From Kordia antarctica (GTDB taxonomy: Bacteria; Bacteroidota; Bacteroidia; Flavobacteriales; Flavobacteriaceae): 64,000 nucleotides of DNA. The notes under the pieces are model-generated. The model had not been told where the DNA came from. It made no database searches and worked only from the letters and a program-made list of their open reading frames with translations. A program made the position numbers and the translations under genes. The stretch covers positions 1,889,501 through 1,953,500 of the forward strand of contig NZ_CP019288.1 in the NCBI RefSeq assembly GCF_009901525.1, given 5' to 3'. Positions 60,649 to 64,000 of this stretch are shown in pieces; the stretch's first letter is position 1, and the number at the start of each line of letters is the position of its first letter.

Positions 60649-61788
60649 TTATTCGCCCAATAAATTAAAAGCACCTTTGGTTAAAAATTGTGTGTTTGAA
60701 GTAAAAGCTTCTGAATTTTTAATAATTGAATATCCATTATAACTTGCATCAACAACAACTTCTTTTTGAATGAAATAATAGGTTTTACCTTCTTTCTTAT
60801 CTAAAACTAACACATACGAAACTTCGTCTACCACCACAATTGCTTCACTCGGAATTGCTTTTGCCAACGTAGTATTTGTAATGATATTTGCATCTATAAA
60901 CATTCCCGTAAGGAAATTGTGATTTTCATCATCTTCAATATGTCCATGCACTTTTATCGTTCGGTTTTGTTCAATGGAAGTTCCTACCAAATGTACTTCT
61001 GCTTTGAATATTTCTTTCGTTGCTTCAGGAATTTTAAAATCGATTTGTTGCCCTTTTTTGACATTCATAATATCTTTTTCAAACACCGAAAGTTCTAAGT
61101 GAATATGATCATTATCAATAATTTCTAAAATTGACATTGCCGGAGAAACATACGTTCCTTTCGTCACATTTACTTTGGTAATACTTCCAGAAATTGGTGC
61201 GTAAATTGTTGCTACAGAAACCATCGTTCCTTTTTCAACAGTTGCAGGCGAAATGTTCAGCATACGCAATTGTTGTCGCAAACCATTATACGTTGCAACG
61301 GCAGTTTTGTAATCACTTTCAGCTTTCAAAAAACTTTTTTGTGAGGTAATTTTTTCTGCAACCATTGTTTTTTGTCGCTCAAATTCTGACTTCAAATACG
61401 TCAATTGTGCGTTCACTTCCATGTATTCTTGTTGTAAAGTCACAAACTCAGGATTTTCAATCGTTGCTAACAGTTGTCCTTTTTTAATTTTATCGCCAAC
61501 AAGCAACGGCATATTTTTAATATATCCGCCCATAGTTGCACTCACAACAGCTTTATTTTCTGGCGGAACATCAATCATTCCGTTGACATTTATAATAGTT
61601 GGAAACTGTTTTTCTTCCAGATTTCCTAAAGTCATTTTATTTTGTTCAAATTGTGCCTGAGAAATTTTAATGAAATTATTCGCAGTTTCTTGCACTTCAT
61701 TTTGAGTAGTTTGACTTTCTTTATTTCCACAATTATACAGTGAAAAAAGAAGGCTTAAAAAGGTAATTTTATATAATATACGTTGCAT
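60649..61788 (-). CDS. RND efflux periplasmic adaptor (CusB/CzcB-like) lipoprotein
   Basis: The 379-residue protein has a lipoprotein signal (FSLYNCGNKE). The membrane-fusion layout is present: GNLEEKQFPTIINVNG, the barrel-sandwich halves (VSATMGGYIKNMPLLVGDKIKKGQLLATIENPEF read in segments; IYAPISGSITKVNVTKGTYV), a coiled-coil hairpin of about 60 residues between them, and a beta-barrel with MFIDANIITNT. It links the inner-membrane pump to the outer-membrane channel. It sits 10 bp after the pump gene and 11 bp before the Crp-like gene. Confidence 0.92.
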   Translation of the reverse strand: MQRILYKITFLSLLFSLYNCGNKESQTTQNEVQETANNFIKISQAQFEQNKMTLGNLEEKQFPTIINVNGMIDVPPENKAVVSATMGGYIKNMPLLVGDKIKKGQLLATIENPEFVTLQQEYMEVNAQLTYLKSEFERQKTMVAEKITSQKSFLKAESDYKTAVATYNGLRQQLRMLNISPATVEKGTMVSVATIYAPISGSITKVNVTKGTYVSPAMSILEIIDNDHIHLELSVFEKDIMNVKKGQQIDFKIPEATKEIFKAEVHLVGTSIEQNRTIKVHGHIEDDENHNFLTGMFIDANIITNTTLAKAIPSEAIVVVDEVSYVLVLDKKEGKTYYFIQKEVVVDASYNGYSIIKNSEAFTSNTQFLTKGAFNLLGE

Positions 61789-61798
61789 AACGTTCGGT

Positions 61799-64000
61799 TT
61801 ATAAGGTTAAATAATTAATTGCAATTACGGTTTGATTGTATTGATCGAGCTTGTCTAAATAGTCTAATTTTATTTCATATGCGCTTTCCAAACTCTGAAT
61901 GTATTGATAGAAATCAATTTCGCCATTTTTGAAACTTCCGTTGGCTGTTTTTAGAATTTCGTCAGAAAGTGCCGCGCCTTCTTTTTCATAATACGTCAAG
62001 GTTTTTTGTAGTTGTGCAACTTGTATTTGAAGCGCATCAAATTTTGCTTTTAGTTGAATTTCATATTCGTCAGATTCAGCAATTGCAACTTCTTCTGCCA
62101 TTTTCGCCGCTTTTATCTTTGAAGATTGTCCGCCAAAAAGTATCGGGATTTTTAAACCTATTTGATATCCGTATAAATTTGTATTGAGTTGTGAATTAGA
62201 TCCTTGAAAATAATTTAGACTAATATCTGGCAATAATTGTTGTTTTTCAAAACGACGTTCCGCTTGAAACAACGCAATTCTTTTTTGATAATAATCAACC
62301 TCAGCTGTATTTTTTATCGCTAACGCGCGAATGTTTACTTTGAGTAATGATTTTTTTATGATCAAAAACGTGTCTTTTAGTTGCACAAGATTCAATAATT
62401 CATGATGCGCCAAGTTTACATTTTTCTTAGCTTCTTCGTAATTAAGCTGAATCTGTTTTTGTTTGGAAGCGGCTGTTATTTTTTCCAGATAATTGGTTTC
62501 GCCCAATTCAAAACGCCTTTTTGCAATGCTGGAAAAATCTGTGTATAAACTATCTAACCGTTTGTAAAGTGTTGCTTTTTCGCTTGCGATTTGATATTCG
62601 TAAAAACGAGTCGTTACTTTTCGTTCCATACCTTTTTTCTGAATTTCGAATGTGCTTGAAGCGATTTCATTTTGTGCTTGGTATACTTTTTTCTGAGAAA
62701 AATAAACCGTCGGAAAACGAAAATCTTGTTGAATTCCAAATACGCGCAACGGTTCATTATTTACGGCTAAATTATTCTGATCAAACTCATAATAAATCTG
62801 TGTTTTATCAAACGAAAAAGCACTGTTGATGGTTTCTGCCGATTGTTCCACTTGTAATTCATTGGCTTTTAATCCTGCATTATTTTCTATCGCCATCGAA
62901 ATAAGATCATCCAATGTGGCTTCTTTTGATGTTTGCCCAAAAACACTCATCGAACAAAATAATAGCAACACACCGATTATCTTTTTAGAATTTCCACTTT
63001 CTGACTTCCTTTGAGTCACTTCCGAACGATTGAAAATAGCGTACAATACTGGCAAAACGATCAATGTTAATAACGTCGCTGTGAACAATCCGCCAATAAC
63101 AACTGTTGCTAACGGACGTTGTACTTCTGCACCTGCATTCGTGGAAATCGCCATTGGTAAAAATCCTAAAGCTGCCGCAGAAGCTGTCAATAATACGGCT
63201 CGTAATCTGTCTTTTGTGCCTTGTTTTATCAATGCTTCCATAGTTTCAAAACCTTCCTTTTTTAATTCTTTAAAATGTTCTATTAATACAATTCCGTTCA
63301 ATACTGCAATCCCGAAAAGGGCAATAAATCCAACACCTGCCGAAATACTAAACGGTAAATCGCGCATCCAAAGTAATAATACGCCGCCAACTGCCGCTAA
63401 CGGAATGGCTGAATAGATGATTAATGCTTCTTTTACGGATTTGAAAGCAAAATACAATAGCACAAATATTAAAATAAGTGCAATTGGTACCGCAATCATA
63501 AGTCTCGATTTGGCACTTTGTAAGTTTTCAAATTGACCGCCGTACGTTATGGAATAGCCAACAGGTAATTTGATGTTTTCATTGATGAGTTTTTGCACGT
63601 CATCTACAACCGATTGTAAATCTCGATTCCGCACATTGATTCCTACTACAATTCTACGCCGCGTATCGTCGCGAGATATTTTCGCAGCACCTTTTTGATA
63701 GCTAATTTCAGCCAATTCGCTTAACGGAATTTTTCCGCCAGAAGGCAAATCGACATATAAATTTTTAAGATCGTCAATGTCTTTACGTTTCTGTTTATCC
63801 AATCGAACTACTAGATCGAATCGTTTTTCACCTTCAAAAACATTCCCAACCGTTTTTCCTGCAAATCCCATGGAAACCATTTCGTTTAAATCTTGAATAT
63901 TTAATCCGTAACGTGCAATTTTAGATCGATTGTATTGAATGTTCATTTCGGGCAATCCTGCAATTTTTTCTACCGAAATATCTGCCGCACCAGAAACATT
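61799..64000 (-). CDS. CusA/CzcA-type RND pump fused to a TolC-like channel (5' end beyond window)
   Basis: The frame is open to the right edge, so the N-terminal part is missing. The visible 5' portion is the second half of an RND pump: the periplasmic segment VPGNVFEGEKRFDLVVRL-like region (here KTVGNVFEGEKRFDLVV), then transmembrane helices with DLPFSISAGVGFIALFGIAVLNGIV and QRPLATVVIGGLFTATLLTLIVLPVLYAI. After a short linker (SEVTQRKSESGNSKK) a second hydrophobic signal-like stretch (IIGVLLLFCSMSVFGQ) opens a ~390-residue TolC/OMF domain. Such pump-channel fusions occur in Bacteroidota heavy-metal exporters. An apparent start at 63955 (TTG) is internal. Confidence 0.9.
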   Translation of the reverse strand, partial: NVSGAADISVEKIAGLPEMNIQYNRSKIARYGLNIQDLNEMVSMGFAGKTVGNVFEGEKRFDLVVRLDKQKRKDIDDLKNLYVDLPSGGKIPLSELAEISYQKGAAKISRDDTRRRIVVGINVRNRDLQSVVDDVQKLINENIKLPVGYSITYGGQFENLQSAKSRLMIAVPIALILIFVLLYFAFKSVKEALIIYSAIPLAAVGGVLLLWMRDLPFSISAGVGFIALFGIAVLNGIVLIEHFKELKKEGFETMEALIKQGTKDRLRAVLLTASAAALGFLPMAISTNAGAEVQRPLATVVIGGLFTATLLTLIVLPVLYAIFNRSEVTQRKSESGNSKKIIGVLLLFCSMSVFGQTSKEATLDDLISMAIENNAGLKANELQVEQSAETINSAFSFDKTQIYYEFDQNNLAVNNEPLRVFGIQQDFRFPTVYFSQKKVYQAQNEIASSTFEIQKKGMERKVTTRFYEYQIASEKATLYKRLDSLYTDFSSIAKRRFELGETNYLEKITAASKQKQIQLNYEEAKKNVNLAHHELLNLVQLKDTFLIIKKSLLKVNIRALAIKNTAEVDYYQKRIALFQAERRFEKQQLLPDISLNYFQGSNSQLNTNLYGYQIGLKIPILFGGQSSKIKAAKMAEEVAIAESDEYEIQLKAKFDALQIQVAQLQKTLTYYEKEGAALSDEILKTANGSFKNGEIDFYQYIQSLESAYEIKLDYLDKLDQYNQTVIAINYLTL

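Noticed and set aside
1-64000. tRNA or rRNA genes
   Set aside because: No stretch resembled tRNA arms with a TTC-loop pattern or rRNA core sequence during reading. A covariance-model scan would be decisive.

Overview
The window is a 64 kb piece of an AT-rich chromosome from a member of the Bacteroidota, most likely a marine Flavobacteriaceae species. I would guess Kordia or a close relative, but that genus call is inference. The evidence is a type IX secretion C-terminal tail, TAnnTTTG-type promoters without Shine-Dalgarno sequences, many lipoproteins, DUF families typical of flavobacteria (DUF1684, DUF3570, DUF4197, DUF4266, DUF5777), and small GG-leader peptides. I see no rRNA, tRNA or CRISPR array.

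Layout. 1-2.8 kb: end of a histidine kinase and a probable outer-membrane protein. 3-16 kb: housekeeping and envelope genes (adenine deaminase, DPP III-like peptidase, SRPBCC/GyrI protein, CrcB, MFS exporter, CocE-like hydrolase, DJ-1-like protein, DUF4328 protein with a likely frameshift). 15.6-17 kb: methyltransferase-like membrane protein, SigZ-like sigma factor and a 34-residue metallothionein-like peptide. 17.3-21.1 kb: a peptide island in which a C39-like/VKOR/thioredoxin fusion precedes a four-cysteine peptide and a TlpA-like protein. 21-25 kb: amino-acid symporter, 7TM-HTH regulator and J-domain protein. 25.3-27.4 kb: three GG-leader peptides and an ISAs1-family element. 27.5-32.7 kb: hydrolase, CpcT-like lipoprotein and a large repeat-bearing T9SS protein. 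33-40.4 kb: accessory region of single genes or short operons separated by long imperfect palindromes, with an IS1595-type and an IS1182-type insertion. 40.5-52 kb: fused acyl-CoA mutase (icmF), DUF4197, an eCIS-core (DUF4157) protein with a peptidoglycan-peptidase neighbour, a metal/B12-receptor-like protein, pyrF and prfA. 52.2-52.9 kb: two more GG-leader peptides, one with a C-G-T-N-N repeat core. 53-59.5 kb: a cytochrome/YceI/DUF5777 cluster, msrA, and an ApbE/thioredoxin/DUF4266/DUF3570 module. 60-64 kb: heavy-metal RND efflux operon with a pump-TolC fusion running off the right edge.

The most notable theme is peptide biology. Five precursors share one lanthipeptide-like leader (KK start, L-x-K, S-x-L, GG), yet no lanthionine synthetase lies in the window, so they would need a trans-acting enzyme and exporter. 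Two further Cys-rich peptides have a different leader, and one sits directly behind a disulfide-forming enzyme. The second theme is intergenic structure: at least five families of dispersed elements, several with compensatory base changes in their stems, plus attC-like palindromes that make the 33-40 kb stretch look like a cassette array.
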